A stretch of DNA of 64,000 nt, taken from positions 372,001 to 436,000 of the forward strand of contig CAWEOA010000007.1 of assembly GCA_963810615.1 (NCBI GenBank), read 5' to 3'. Shown piece by piece: positions 25,701 to 32,761 of the stretch. Each line of letters opens with the position of its first letter. Position 1 is the first letter of the stretch. The notes under the pieces were generated by a model. It made no database searches, was not told the origin of the DNA, and was given only the letters and a program-made list of their open reading frames with translations. A program made the position numbers and the translations under genes. This stretch comes from JARRQJ01 sp963810615 (GTDB lineage: Bacteria > Pseudomonadota > Gammaproteobacteria > DRLM01).

Positions 25701-27788
25701 ACCTACGACGCAGCCGGCAATATCAAGACAAAAACCGACGCGCGAGGTATCGTACTGACGTATAGCTACGATGCCCTCAACCGCGTCACCAGCATCGCAA
25801 CGAGTCTCTATTCCCAGCTATATGCTAGCTTTGAATACGACGTCGGACCTCATGCCATCGGGAAATTGGATAAGGTTACCTTTGAGTCTGGCAATATTCA
25901 GTATCAGTACAACAGCCAAGGTCGCTTGAGCGCCAAAATCCAACGAATCGGCACTATGGTTCAAAAGGAATTATTCACATATGACAGCACGGGACGTTTG
26001 ACCCAAGCAACCTATCCGTCCGGCAAGGAGATAGGGTATACCTATGATGCTCAAGGCAGGATCAACACCATCACCTTAGATGGCCAGACCCTGCTCAGTA
26101 ACGCGCACTATTCTCCCTTCGGTGAGGTAACTGGGTGGACTTGGGGTAATGGTAGCTCTTATTCACGAGCGCTAGATGCCGACGGTCGGATTGACGCCTA
26201 CACTTTGAATGGCCTTACCCGTACTCTTAGTTATGATGCTGCCAGCCGCATAACCGACATCAGCGACACCACCACACAGACCTTCGGCTATGACAATCTG
26301 GATAGACTGGCTACCTATACTACACCCACGTTGAGCCAGGCTTATGGGTATGACGCCAATGGAAACCGTACCGCACTCACCATAGGTACCAGTAACTTTA
26401 CCAATACCTATTCACCGACCAGCAACCACCTTACCAACGTCAGCGGACCAACCGTCCAAAATAACAGCTATGATGCGGCGGGAAATCTTATTGGCAACGG
26501 TGATTACACCTTCAATTATGATAGCGCCGGGCGACTCGTCAATGCCTACACTAGTGGCGGTACCCCCGTGGGTATCTATAAGATCAATGCTTTAGGCCAG
26601 CGCGTGATGAAAGCTGTAATCGGTGTTGGGGCAACTTTTTTCTTCTATGATGAAGCGGGGCGAGTAATCAATGAGTATGATAACAGCGGCGTTACTTTGC
26701 AGGAAACGATCTATCTAAATAATATCCCCGTGGCCGTACTCACCACCCAGGAAACCATGGTGGATAATGCTAGCGCTAACATTAGCCTAGTCGGCACCTG
26801 GGCCACGGGATATATCGTTGGCGCGCAAAGCTATTCTTACCGTAGTCATGCAGCGGGTGGTGGCGCCAACAGCTTCCAATGGCAGCCGGTTGCCGCCACC
26901 ACGGGGACTTACCATGTCTATGCCCGCTGGGCACCCGGCAGCAATCTCGCGAGCAACGCGCCTTACACCATTGCCACCGCATCGGGGAACGTCACCGTTA
27001 CGGTCGATCAGCAACAAAATGATGGCCAATGGAATCTCCTCGGTGATTATTTTTTCAATGCCGGTCAGACTGCAGCGATAACACTCACTGACAATGCCAA
27101 CGGCATGGTGATTGCCGATGCCGTCAAGATTGTCCCGGTGGATGCTGCCACCACTTATAATATCCACACCGATCAGCTCAATACGCCGCGGGCGATCAGC
27201 GACAGCACCAACAAGGTGGTATGGCGGTGGGACAGCGATCCGTTCGGGACCACGGCGGCCAATGATGATCCGGATTTGGATGGGGTGAAGTTTACGTATA
27301 ATTTGAGATTCCCGGGGCAGTATTATGACGGGGAGACGGGGCTGCATTATAACTATTTCAGGGATTATGATCCGGAGACGGGGCGGTATGTGGAGAGTGA
27401 TCCGATTGGATTGATTGGTGGATTTAATACATATAGTTACGTGATCGACAATCCGTTAGGACGGTTTGATCTATTAGGACTTTTAGGCTATATGCCTAGC
27501 CAAGGTCCGGGAATGAGTATTAGAGATTTTTTTAGCAATCTTCCTGGAGCAGATGTTAATACAGTTTGCTGGCTTACATGCAGAGCTGAGAAAACAGCGA
27601 CTTGTACTTCATTAGGTTTAGCAGGAATGGGAATTGGCGGTGGCATTGGAGCTGCGATTGGAGACATACCTGGCGCTGCATTAGGTCAGCGCATTGGTTA
27701 CTACTCCGCTACGGGCCTTTGCGCATTGTCAGTTAAATTAAATTGTACAAAGCGTTGTAAAAATCCACAGAATCCATCATGTCATTAA
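22752..27788 (+). CDS. Rhs/YD-repeat protein with golvesin-like domain and variable tip
   Basis: About 1678 residues. ATG 22752 is chosen because GGAGGAGGGG lies just upstream; GTG 22734 is in frame but lacks that spacing. Two hydrophobic segments near the N-terminus suggest export or membrane anchoring. Residues ~251-300 (NPANGNKFTDEVDYSSW, then GTGWRHSYN) resemble DUF6531-type entry domains. YD repeats (YDANGN, YDALNR) run from ~410 to ~1330. Residues ~1332-1460 resemble a golvesin/xanthan-lyase carbohydrate-binding domain (YHVYARWAPGSN, VTVDQQQNDGQWNLLG). The RHS core (TDQLNTPRAI to GRYVESDPIGLIGG) ends at NPLGRFDLLGL, ~1577. The last ~100 residues are a tip with seven cysteines and a glycine-zipper stretch. 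Both gene ends are more AT-rich than the middle, as in many Rhs genes. Tip activity unknown. Confidence 0.88.
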   Translation: MNFCRVRQVTIFILELLIAIFSFLSSEIKVRMLGFRSPLLVTRLPRLVARNVILAIITIVEVIPLLAGADVSPVQSPWVGQAANTQTSALVCSAETDLQGAAGDLAQKVSSNFSDSYLHTIWTVNADVCTTPNDWSTFPIIPTGYINTVNGTPCGVDLRTNDGSSALRMASCNFTYNQTEILLSNGNTIVNANTTRDDYFFQVLRCPQGYSIANIAGANANPTCVGQDYYFLVDTNDLSLNNGQSCPAIENPINPANGNKFTDEVDYSSWSDRLRFQRFHNSQTSVSSSLGTGWRHSYNASISLTSIAALPNTLPINWSVSSAYATADQACIQGWNDIRQSIPGNWVDSATATYLPENLCRISYGDGKIWKILPIYTNTGSLITIVNVVRPDGRLVQFTNQGGSWVNESSGGDSLVELTDGSGVTTGWQYTTADNIVETYDAVGKLTAITNHADLNQTLSYDGSGNLRTVSDHFGRTLTFAYDTQNHLSTMTDPAGGTYTYSYDANDNLASVSYPDGKMRTYVYNEPANTLGADLPHSITGIIDENNNRFAVYGYDAQGRAISTEHAGGAQQATLAYNTDGSTTVTDALGTVRTYAFQTINGINKNTGISQPCAMCGGSAAQNITYDTNGNIASKTDFNGVVTTYGYDLIRNLETSRTEASGTPQARTITTQWHPKFRFPTLITEPGKTTAYTYDNTTGLLLKKTITDTMLNISRSWGYTYNAQNLLESVDGPRTDVNDVTAYAYDAQGNVTTITNALGQITQITGYDANGHPLTIVDPNGLTTTLTYAPRGWLTSRAVSDGTSTETTTYDYDGVGQLTKVTLPDNSYISYIYDAAHRLTGIADSLGNHVSYTLDAMGNRTAENIYDTSNTLTQTRSHVYNALNRLAQDIGAQNQTTDYSYDNNGNLTSTSDPLGHTTANSYDALNRLVQVTDPNSGITHYGYDDHDHVTFVTDPRNVQTNYSYDALDDLGQQVSPDTGTTTYTYDAAGNIKTKTDARGIVLTYSYDALNRVTSIATSLYSQLYASFEYDVGPHAIGKLDKVTFESGNIQYQYNSQGRLSAKIQRIGTMVQKELFTYDSTGRLTQATYPSGKEIGYTYDAQGRINTITLDGQTLLSNAHYSPFGEVTGWTWGNGSSYSRALDADGRIDAYTLNGLTRTLSYDAASRITDISDTTTQTFGYDNLDRLATYTTPTLSQAYGYDANGNRTALTIGTSNFTNTYSPTSNHLTNVSGPTVQNNSYDAAGNLIGNGDYTFNYDSAGRLVNAYTSGGTPVGIYKINALGQRVMKAVIGVGATFFFYDEAGRVINEYDNSGVTLQETIYLNNIPVAVLTTQETMVDNASANISLVGTWATGYIVGAQSYSYRSHAAGGGANSFQWQPVAATTGTYHVYARWAPGSNLASNAPYTIATASGNVTVTVDQQQNDGQWNLLGDYFFNAGQTAAITLTDNANGMVIADAVKIVPVDAATTYNIHTDQLNTPRAISDSTNKVVWRWDSDPFGTTAANDDPDLDGVKFTYNLRFPGQYYDGETGLHYNYFRDYDPETGRYVESDPIGLIGGFNTYSYVIDNPLGRFDLLGLLGYMPSQGPGMSIRDFFSNLPGADVNTVCWLTCRAEKTATCTSLGLAGMGIGGGIGAAIGDIPGAALGQRIGYYSATGLCALSVKLNCTKRCKNPQNPSCH

Positions 27789-28066
27789 GTAACTTTTTTT
27801 GGGATGAACATTGTCCTAGATGCGGCAATGCTATCCATGCTTTTAGTGATCGAGTGAAGGGGGAGAGGAATCTTCGAAGTTGCCAAAACTGTGGCCTTAG
27901 AGTTATGGCTCGCATTAACAAAAATCGGCAATCACATTTTTTTATGTATGCGATTGTATATGGAATAGCTATCCTTCTTTTGCCGAATATAGTTAGCGCT
28001 TTTCTTGCTTTTGTCTTTTTTGGGCTTAGTTCATACAAGCTTTTTCAATGGGAGAAGAAGCAATAA
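27779..28066 (+). CDS. Small membrane protein with zinc ribbon, candidate partner of the Rhs tip
   Basis: 95 residues starting 10 bp before the Rhs stop. Residues 12-38 hold two C-x2-C pairs (CPRCGN and CQNCGL), a zinc ribbon. Residues ~49-85 form one or two membrane segments (YAIVYGIAILLLPNIVSAFL and following), ending in the basic tail FQWEKKQ. No enzymatic motif. The overlap, shared AT-rich composition with the Rhs tip and absence of other neighbours are what an immunity or chaperone gene for a polymorphic toxin would show. A membrane immunity protein would fit a tip that acts on membranes. This is inference only; the family was not recognised. Confidence 0.6.
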   Translation: MSLSNFFWDEHCPRCGNAIHAFSDRVKGERNLRSCQNCGLRVMARINKNRQSHFFMYAIVYGIAILLLPNIVSAFLAFVFFGLSSYKLFQWEKKQ

Positions 28067-28085
28067 TAAGCAAATGGGGGCAGCG

Positions 28086-28140
28086 CGGTAGGTTGGGCTG
28101 AATGAAATGAAGCCCAACATCACGAGGGGAAGATGAGCCG
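28086..28140. repeat. REP1 head preceding a RAYT fragment
   Basis: CGGTAGGTTGGGCTGAATGA continues to AAGCCCAAC. The 8-bp stem GTTGGGCT/AGCCCAAC sits next to a GTAG foot, the arrangement recognised by REP-associated tyrosine transposases in E. coli. It is followed by CATCACGAGGGG and then the first codons of a RAYT. Confidence 0.85.
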
Positions 28141-28258
28141 ATGCGTTATCGGCGGGCTACCGCGGCAGGCGGAACTTATTTCTTATGGTAAACACGGTAA
28201 ACACGGTAAACACGGTAAACACGGTAAACACGGTAAACACGGTAAACACGGTAAACAG
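28141..28258 (+). pseudogene. 5' fragment of REP1-type RAYT ending in a 9-bp repeat tract
   Basis: ATG 28141 reads MRYRRATAAGGTYFLW then stops. The intact RAYT at 31542 begins MRYRRADAAGGTYFFTVNLAE. One base is missing just before the T-V-N codons, and the sequence then continues as an expanded tract of ACGGTAAAC units instead of the rest of the gene. Confidence 0.85.
28187..28258. repeat. Tandem 9-bp repeat (GGTAAACAC), 8 units
   Basis: Eight contiguous 9-bp units from 28187 to 28258. The last ends AG instead of AC and leads into AGATAGATAGCAGATAGA, a second simple-sequence patch. In one frame the unit reads Thr-Val-Asn, the residues found at this position of the intact RAYT. Confidence 0.9.
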
Positions 28259-28298
28259 ATAGATAGATAGCAGATAGAACAGATAGGAGACCAAAAAC

Positions 28299-28338
28299 AG
28301 ATAGGGGGCAGACCACAAGGCAGATAGGGGACAGACTA
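28299..28338. repeat. Two ATAGGGGRCAGAC motifs, inverted relative to those before the Rhs gene
   Basis: ATAGGGGGCAGACCA (28301) and ATAGGGGACAGACTA (28324) are close reverse complements of TGGTCTGTCCCTATT at 22644 and 22676. They bracket the Rhs unit and the RAYT fragment in opposite orientation. Confidence 0.6.
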
Positions 28339-28477
28339 CAGTTTCAATAAGAACAGGGAGGATGTCAGAACAATGTTGACGATGCCGGAAAAGGAAATAC
28401 CGTCATGCCGCGTCGCGCGCGCCTGAGCATTGCCGGTATACCCTGGCACATTATCCAGCAACAAATAGGGGGTAGCT

Positions 28478-28605
28478 CGGTAGGGTGGGCACGCTTTCTG
28501 TGCCCACGCGGAATAAATAAAAATTGCATAACGCAATAAACAATGAAATATCCGCATCCATTATCGACGATACGCGTGGGCACGAAAAACGTGCCCACCC
28601 TACGG
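28478..28605. repeat. REP2 pair (inverted), copy A
   Basis: A left hairpin GTAGGGTGGGCACGCTTTCT closing at GTGCCCAC, about 60 bp of spacer, then an inverted hairpin GCGTGGGCACGAAAAACGTG closing at CCCACCCTAC. Each has a GTAG (or CTAC) foot beside an 8-bp GTGGGCAC/GTGCCCAC stem. The block, including its spacer, is nearly identical to 33079-33205, and each precedes a REP2-type RAYT. Confidence 0.88.
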
Positions 28606-28681
28606 TTTGATATCTACGGGGTTGATGGGAGGGTGATATGGTGACGATGACGGGAATATGGAAATGGAGGTTGCGCTGACC

Positions 28682-29119
28682 ATGTATCATTACCGTCGCG
28701 CCAAGGTGCCGGCCACCATTTATTTCTTCCCCGGGGTGAGCTACCGCCGCCAACATATTCTGTGCAATGCGCCGGTGTGTACTACCCTACGCGCTGCGAT
28801 CAAAGACGTGCAAACGCGGTATCCCTTCACCACCGATGCCTGGGTATTGCTGCCCGACCATCTGCATTGCCTTTGGACCTTGCCGCGGGGCGGGGGTGAT
28901 TTTACCTTACGCTGGGGTCTGATTAAACGCAAGGTGAGCCTAGCCTGCGCCAAGGATTATAAGCGCCGGAAGTGGCTGACGGATTCAAAGCGGAAACACC
29001 GCGAGTCGACGTTGTGTCAGCGCCGTTATTGGGAACACCAAATCCGTGATCAACGGGATTTTAATAATCATGTGGATTACATCCACTACAACCCGGTGAA
29101 GCACGGTAGGTTGGGCTGA
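28682..29119 (+). pseudogene. REP2-type RAYT, copy A, 3'-truncated
   Basis: ATG 28682 (MYHYRRAKVPATIYFF) with GGAGG about 11 bp upstream; an in-frame ATG at 28658 is less likely. The HUH motif is LLPDHLHCLWTLP, and RRYWEHQIRDQRD and DYIHYNPVKHG follow, the latter with the catalytic tyrosine. The 145-codon frame then runs into a REP1 head and ends RLG-stop. Copy B shows that about 60 further residues normally follow. Both active-site motifs are intact, but the missing C-terminal helix region makes activity doubtful. The loss coincides exactly with the REP1 junction, so the REP1 element inserted here or recombined with it. Confidence 0.8.
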
Positions 29120-29158
29120 ACTTGATGAAGCCCAACATCGCAAGGGAGTGATGAGCCG

Positions 29159-29280
29159 ATGCGCTGCCGGCGTGTGAATACGGTAGGTGGGACCCATTTC
29201 TTTACGGCGAATCTGGCGAACGGTGTTCCGATTTGCTGGCGCGGCATGTGGATTACATCCATTACAACCCGGTGAAGCAC
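29159..29280 (+). pseudogene. Mini-RAYT unit 1 (internally deleted, frameshifted)
   Basis: Starts MRCRRVNTVGGTHFFTANLA. It carries the 282-bp internal deletion that removes the HUH region, and has one base missing at GCGAACG (compared with GCCGAACG at 32876), so the tyrosine segment is out of frame. Ends in the next REP1 head. Confidence 0.82.
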
Positions 29281-29335
29281 GGCTAGGTTGGGCTCGAATG
29301 AAATGAAACCCAACATTACAAGGGGTTGATGAAAG

Positions 29336-29458
29336 ATGCGATACCGGCAGTGTGAATACGGTAGGTGGGACCCATTTCATGACGGCGAATCTGGCCGAAC
29401 GGTGTTCCGATTTTCTGGCGCGGCATGTGGATTACATCCATTACAACCCGGTGAAGCA
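29336..29458 (+). pseudogene. Mini-RAYT unit 2 (internally deleted, frameshifted)
   Basis: The same deletion as unit 1. An early indel after MRYRQ shifts the frame, but the downstream part keeps GCCGAACGG and the GATTACATCCATTACAACCC tyrosine segment. Ends in the third REP1 head. Confidence 0.8.
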
Positions 29459-29513
29459 CGGTAGGTTGGGCTGAATGAAATGAAGCCCAACATCGCAAGG
29501 GAGTGATGAGCCG

Positions 29514-29761
29514 ATGCGCTGCCGGCGTGCGAATGCGGCAGATGGGTCCTATTTCTTTACGGCGAATCTGGCGAACGGTGTTCCGATTTGCTGGCGCGGC
29601 ATGTGGATTACATCCATTACAACCCGGTGAAGCACGGCTGGGTCACCTGTTCCGTCGACTGGCCGCATTCGACATTGCATGGCTTCATTGAAAGAGGAAT
29701 GGCAATGACGGATTCGGGCGGCGCGACAGATCATGAGGTGCTCGAATATGGCGAGTGCTGA
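29514..29761 (+). pseudogene. Mini-RAYT unit 3 with full C-terminal part
   Basis: Starts MRCRRANAADGSYFFTANLA and has the internal deletion and the one-base loss seen in unit 1. Unlike units 1 and 2 it continues through the normal RAYT 3' end (the DNA for HGFIERGMAM-like codons) to the REP1 tail. It is thus the last, complete-ended member of the array. Confidence 0.8.
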
Positions 29762-29846
29762 GATGTTGGGCTTCACAAGTTCAGCCCAACCTACTTACTA
29801 CAAGACTGATTGAGTGGGGCAGATCATGGGAGGGGGAGTGGTCGTT

Positions 29847-31325
29847 ATGCGCAAAGCAAAAAAAATCGCACTCTTCATAATAGTGCTGATCTCGGCACTG
29901 TTAACGCAAGCTGCTTGGGCGATAATCTTTCTTCCGGGGGCGACTTTAAGTCTGGGTACGGCCAGCGGTATGCCGGGCCAGACGGTCGATATCCCCGTGA
30001 GCTTCACCAACGACGGTACGGTGGTCGCACTGCAATTCGACGTGCAATACAATGCCACACAGTTGACTGCGGGTATGCCCACGGCGGGCACAGCGCTGGG
30101 CGCGAACGGCTTGGCCAGTTCCGAGGTCGTCTCGGGAACGCGGCGAGTGGTCGTTACCCCGACCTCCGGCAACGCCGTGATGGCTTCGGGCAAGATCATC
30201 ACCTTTCCTCTCACCATTGCGGCAGCAGCCAGCTCAGGGAACCAAGCTCTCACTATAAGCAATGTGGTCATGTCCGATGCCGGAGCGGCGACGGTCACTC
30301 CCACCAGCCTGGGCAATGGCACTGTCACCGTCAACGCAGGATCGACGAGCTACACCCTGTCGATCGCCACCACAGGCACCGGATCCGGAACGGTAGATGG
30401 TGCGGGCGCCTATAGTGCCGGCACGACTGCAACGGTGATCGCCACAGCCGATCCAGGTTCAACCCTCACCGGCTGGAGCGGGGCCAATGCCACGAAATGT
30501 GCCACCGGCTCCGTGGTGATGGATGCCGATAAAAGCTGTACAGCCACATTTACTCTGACCAGTGACCTTCCCGACCTGATCGTCAGCAACCTATCGTTTG
30601 GCGTAATTAATATCACGCGCAAAGCAGGGACCAATGTCATGGCCGCCGATACCGTGCTTAACCAGGGGGCTACGAAAGCAAGTAAATTCATCGTGGCTTA
30701 CCACTTGTCCACCGATATGATCTACGGTAACGGAGACGACGTGGTGTCAGCCTCCAAGCGGACAGTCATATCCTTGAATCCGGGTGCATCCAATGCATGG
30801 CCTGCTACCAGTGTAGTGATCCCCACAACCACCCCGCCCGGAACCTATCATTTGTGTGCTAAGGCCGATGATGACGTTAGTGGCACCTACTCGGTGGCCG
30901 AATTCAATGAGGATAACAACTGGAAGTGCACCGCCAATACTATCACGATACCGAAGCCTGATCTTGTGATGTCGCAGGTCGCCAATTTCAACTTGTCCGC
31001 GAGTGCGGGCGGGACTATCGTGGTGTTGGATTCGCTGGCGAATAATGGTGGCTCGCAGGCCTTGGCGTTCGATATAGGCTATGTCTTGTCATCTAACTCA
31101 GTGATTGGTGACAGTGACGATATCCCGCTGCCTACGACACGGACGTTGACGAGTTTAGGCGTAGGCGCCACAAGTACAGCATCGACTCACGTGACGATAC
31201 CTGTGAGTGTACCACCGGGATCCTACTGGGTCGGTGCCGTTGCAGATGTCAATGGCGTGGTGGACGAAACCAATGAAAGCAATAATACGGGGAGAGCTAG
31301 CAGCAAAGTTACGGTAAATCCCTGA
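29847..31325 (+). CDS. Secreted cohesin-like / CARDB-domain protein
   Basis: 492 residues from ATG 29847, preceded by GGAGGGGGAG; a GTG at 29814 is in frame but only extends into repeat DNA. The N-terminus MRKAKKIALFIIVLISALLT, then QAAWA, is a Sec signal peptide. Residues ~30-155 look like a cohesin-type sandwich (GQTVDIPVSFTNDGTVVALQ, FDVQYNATQLTAG). Residues ~165-235 resemble a bacterial GWSG-type repeat domain (LTGWSGANATKCATG). Two CARDB-like adhesive modules follow (DLPDLIVSNLSF and PDLVMSQVANFNL), each ending in an E-x-N-E-x-N-N signature. No enzyme motif is present, so it is probably extracellular and binding or structural. It lies between REP1 units as a passenger and has no partner gene. 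Confidence 0.8.
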   Translation: MRKAKKIALFIIVLISALLTQAAWAIIFLPGATLSLGTASGMPGQTVDIPVSFTNDGTVVALQFDVQYNATQLTAGMPTAGTALGANGLASSEVVSGTRRVVVTPTSGNAVMASGKIITFPLTIAAAASSGNQALTISNVVMSDAGAATVTPTSLGNGTVTVNAGSTSYTLSIATTGTGSGTVDGAGAYSAGTTATVIATADPGSTLTGWSGANATKCATGSVVMDADKSCTATFTLTSDLPDLIVSNLSFGVINITRKAGTNVMAADTVLNQGATKASKFIVAYHLSTDMIYGNGDDVVSASKRTVISLNPGASNAWPATSVVIPTTTPPGTYHLCAKADDDVSGTYSVAEFNEDNNWKCTANTITIPKPDLVMSQVANFNLSASAGGTIVVLDSLANNGGSQALAFDIGYVLSSNSVIGDSDDIPLPTTRTLTSLGVGATSTASTHVTIPVSVPPGSYWVGAVADVNGVVDETNESNNTGRASSKVTVNP

Positions 31326-31485
31326 TAACGGGAAGGGGGATATATATGCATTCTCGACATGAACATCGCAATGGAGAAAAGGTTCGCTAGACATTTTCCG
31401 TTTTTTCACCTCACCCTCATGATAGGTGGGGAAATATTTCGGTTCATTCGAGGAGCACATGGAGAGAAGCGAAGTGCGACAAGCA

Positions 31486-31518
31486 CGGTAGGTTGGGCTG
31501 AATGAAATGAAGCCCAAC
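31486..31518. repeat. REP1 head of the intact RAYT element
   Basis: CGGTAGGTTGGGCTGAATGA to AAGCCCAAC, with a GTAG foot and 8-bp stem, preceded by AAGCACGG-type flank. With the tail at 32076 it bounds the only complete REP1 RAYT. Confidence 0.88.
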
Positions 31519-31541
31519 GTCAAAAGGGGAGTGATGAACCG

Positions 31542-32072
31542 ATGCGTTACCGGCGCGCGGATGCGGCAGGCGGAACCTATTTCTTCACGGTCAATCTGGC
31601 CGAGCGCAACTCCGATATCCTGGTGCGGCATATGGATGGGCTGCGCGAGGTGATAAAGAAGGTGAAAGAGGATCACCCCTTTTCAATAGTGGCGATGGTG
31701 ATATTGCCCGAACATCTACACACGATCTGGCGCCTCCCTTCGGGAGATGCCGATTATCCGGCGCGCTGGTCGCTGATCAAGGCCGGCTTCTCGCGGCGGC
31801 TGGCAAGGACTGAACGCATCCGCGCAAGCCGGCAAGCCAAGCGGGAGCGGGGTATCTGGCAACGGCGCTACTGGGAACACCAGATTCGGGATGAAAAGGA
31901 CTTGGCGCGGCATGTGGATTACATCCACTACAACCCGGTGAAGCACGGCTGGGTCAGCTGTCCCGTCGACTGGCCGCATTCGACATTGCATGGCTTCATT
32001 GAAAGAGGAATGGCCAGGGTAGATTGGGGCGGGGCGGCAGATCATGAGGGGTGCGAATATGGTGAGCGCTGA
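31542..32072 (+). CDS. REP-associated tyrosine transposase (RAYT), REP1 type, intact
   Basis: 176 residues, MRYRRADAAGGTYFFTVNLA at the N-terminus. The HUH motif is VILPEHLHTIWRLP near residue 57. RRYWEHQIRDEKD precedes DYIHYNPVKHGWV, whose Tyr is the nucleophile. The C-terminus is typical (CPVDWPHSTLHGFIERGMA). Members of this family cut and rejoin single-stranded REP hairpins at the GTAG foot; they are domesticated relatives of IS200/IS605 transposases. The gene lies precisely between a REP1 head (31486) and tail (32076), and AGGGGAGTG precedes the start. This is the only copy in the window with both motifs and the full C-terminus in one frame, so it could act on the other REP1 sites here. 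Confidence 0.92.
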   Translation: MRYRRADAAGGTYFFTVNLAERNSDILVRHMDGLREVIKKVKEDHPFSIVAMVILPEHLHTIWRLPSGDADYPARWSLIKAGFSRRLARTERIRASRQAKRERGIWQRRYWEHQIRDEKDLARHVDYIHYNPVKHGWVSCPVDWPHSTLHGFIERGMARVDWGGAADHEGCEYGER

Positions 32073-32075
32073 GCT

Positions 32076-32105
32076 GTTGGGCTTCACAAGTTCAGCCCAA
32101 CCTAC
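32076..32105. repeat. REP1 tail of the intact RAYT element
   Basis: GTTGGGCTTCACAAGTTCAG then CCCAACCTAC, in inverted orientation to the head, starting 3 bp after the RAYT stop. An identical 30-bp tail ends the mini-RAYT array at 29765. Confidence 0.88.
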
Positions 32106-32221
32106 GGACTACGGTACGCAGTGCCAGCTTCCGGGACATTTGGCGCACTTGTAGGCACTAATTTGTCGGAGGCTGCACAGACTCCGTTTTCTATGCTTGA
32201 AGGCAGAAGAGTAGATCGATA

Positions 32222-32758
32222 ATGATTGCTGGATTGACCTATATCTTTGCATCAATAGCTATCGTGGTACTCATACGATACGCTGCTAAAGATCATCACG
32301 AAATTCTGGAGGAGGTGGAGGTTTTTCGATACTCCAAAGCTCTTCAATTAATAATTCTAGCCGGTATTCCTATTGCAATCATAGCTGGCGCTATAGGTTG
32401 GCTAACTGCGCGACCGGGCATTGATAATCCATTGATTATGAATATTGGTCTTGCCGTATTCCTTTGCATCGCAATTGCGTTGGCGTTTGTATACGTATTC
32501 GTTAAGCGATATTTTGTGGCCGTCAGCCCAGAGTTTATTAAATGGGGGAGTATTTCAAAGTCACAATTAATATCCTTCAGAGAGATCAAGAGAATTGACA
32601 TACAGCAAATGGAGAAAGGGCGTGCGCATTTGTTGATTTACGATGTTGATGGATCCAGAGTGCTGAGGGCAACGAAGGAACTTCAGGACTTTGACTCCCT
32701 TATCGAACTGGTTACACGGTATGGGCAAAAGTACGGGGTTGAAATTAAGAGTTGGTAA
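32222..32758 (+). CDS. Membrane protein of unknown function
   Basis: 178 residues. Three membrane segments are visible: MIAGLTYIFASIAIVVLIRY, LQLIILAGIPIAIIAGAIGW, and IGLAVFLCIAIALAFVYVFV. A cytoplasmic-like C-terminal domain of about 75 residues follows (YFVAVSPEFIKWGSISKSQL, then IKRIDIQQMEKG), reminiscent of bacterial PH-like domains attached to membrane anchors, though that is only a resemblance. No catalytic motif. The stop codon TAA is part of the TAAGCACGG that precedes the next REP1 head, so a REP element lies immediately after the gene. AT-rich compared with core genes. Probably a passenger in the accessory island. Confidence 0.65.
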   Translation: MIAGLTYIFASIAIVVLIRYAAKDHHEILEEVEVFRYSKALQLIILAGIPIAIIAGAIGWLTARPGIDNPLIMNIGLAVFLCIAIALAFVYVFVKRYFVAVSPEFIKWGSISKSQLISFREIKRIDIQQMEKGRAHLLIYDVDGSRVLRATKELQDFDSLIELVTRYGQKYGVEIKSW

Positions 32759-32761
32759 GCA

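Larger units (their letters stand above)
29104..29794. repeat. Tandem array of three REP1 plus mini-RAYT units
   Basis: REP1 heads lie at 29104-29136, 29281-29314 and 29459-29491. Each is followed after ~22 bp by the start of a RAYT that jumps from its N-terminal codons straight to the tyrosine region. Unit length is ~177 bp. A REP1 tail in opposite orientation (GTTGGGCTTCACAAGTTCAG and CCCAACCTAC, 29765-29794) closes the array. The head-to-head junctions all follow GTGAAGCACGG, part of the preceding RAYT's own codons. Confidence 0.88.

Noticed and set aside
28187..28258. Possible CRISPR array (short repeats in tandem)
   Set aside because: The 9-bp units are contiguous with no spacers and grow out of a RAYT fragment; no cas genes are present.
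29104..29794. Regular ~177-bp repeated units resembling a CRISPR or satellite array
   Set aside because: Each unit is a REP hairpin plus a deleted RAYT start, so it is explained by nested transposase-related elements.
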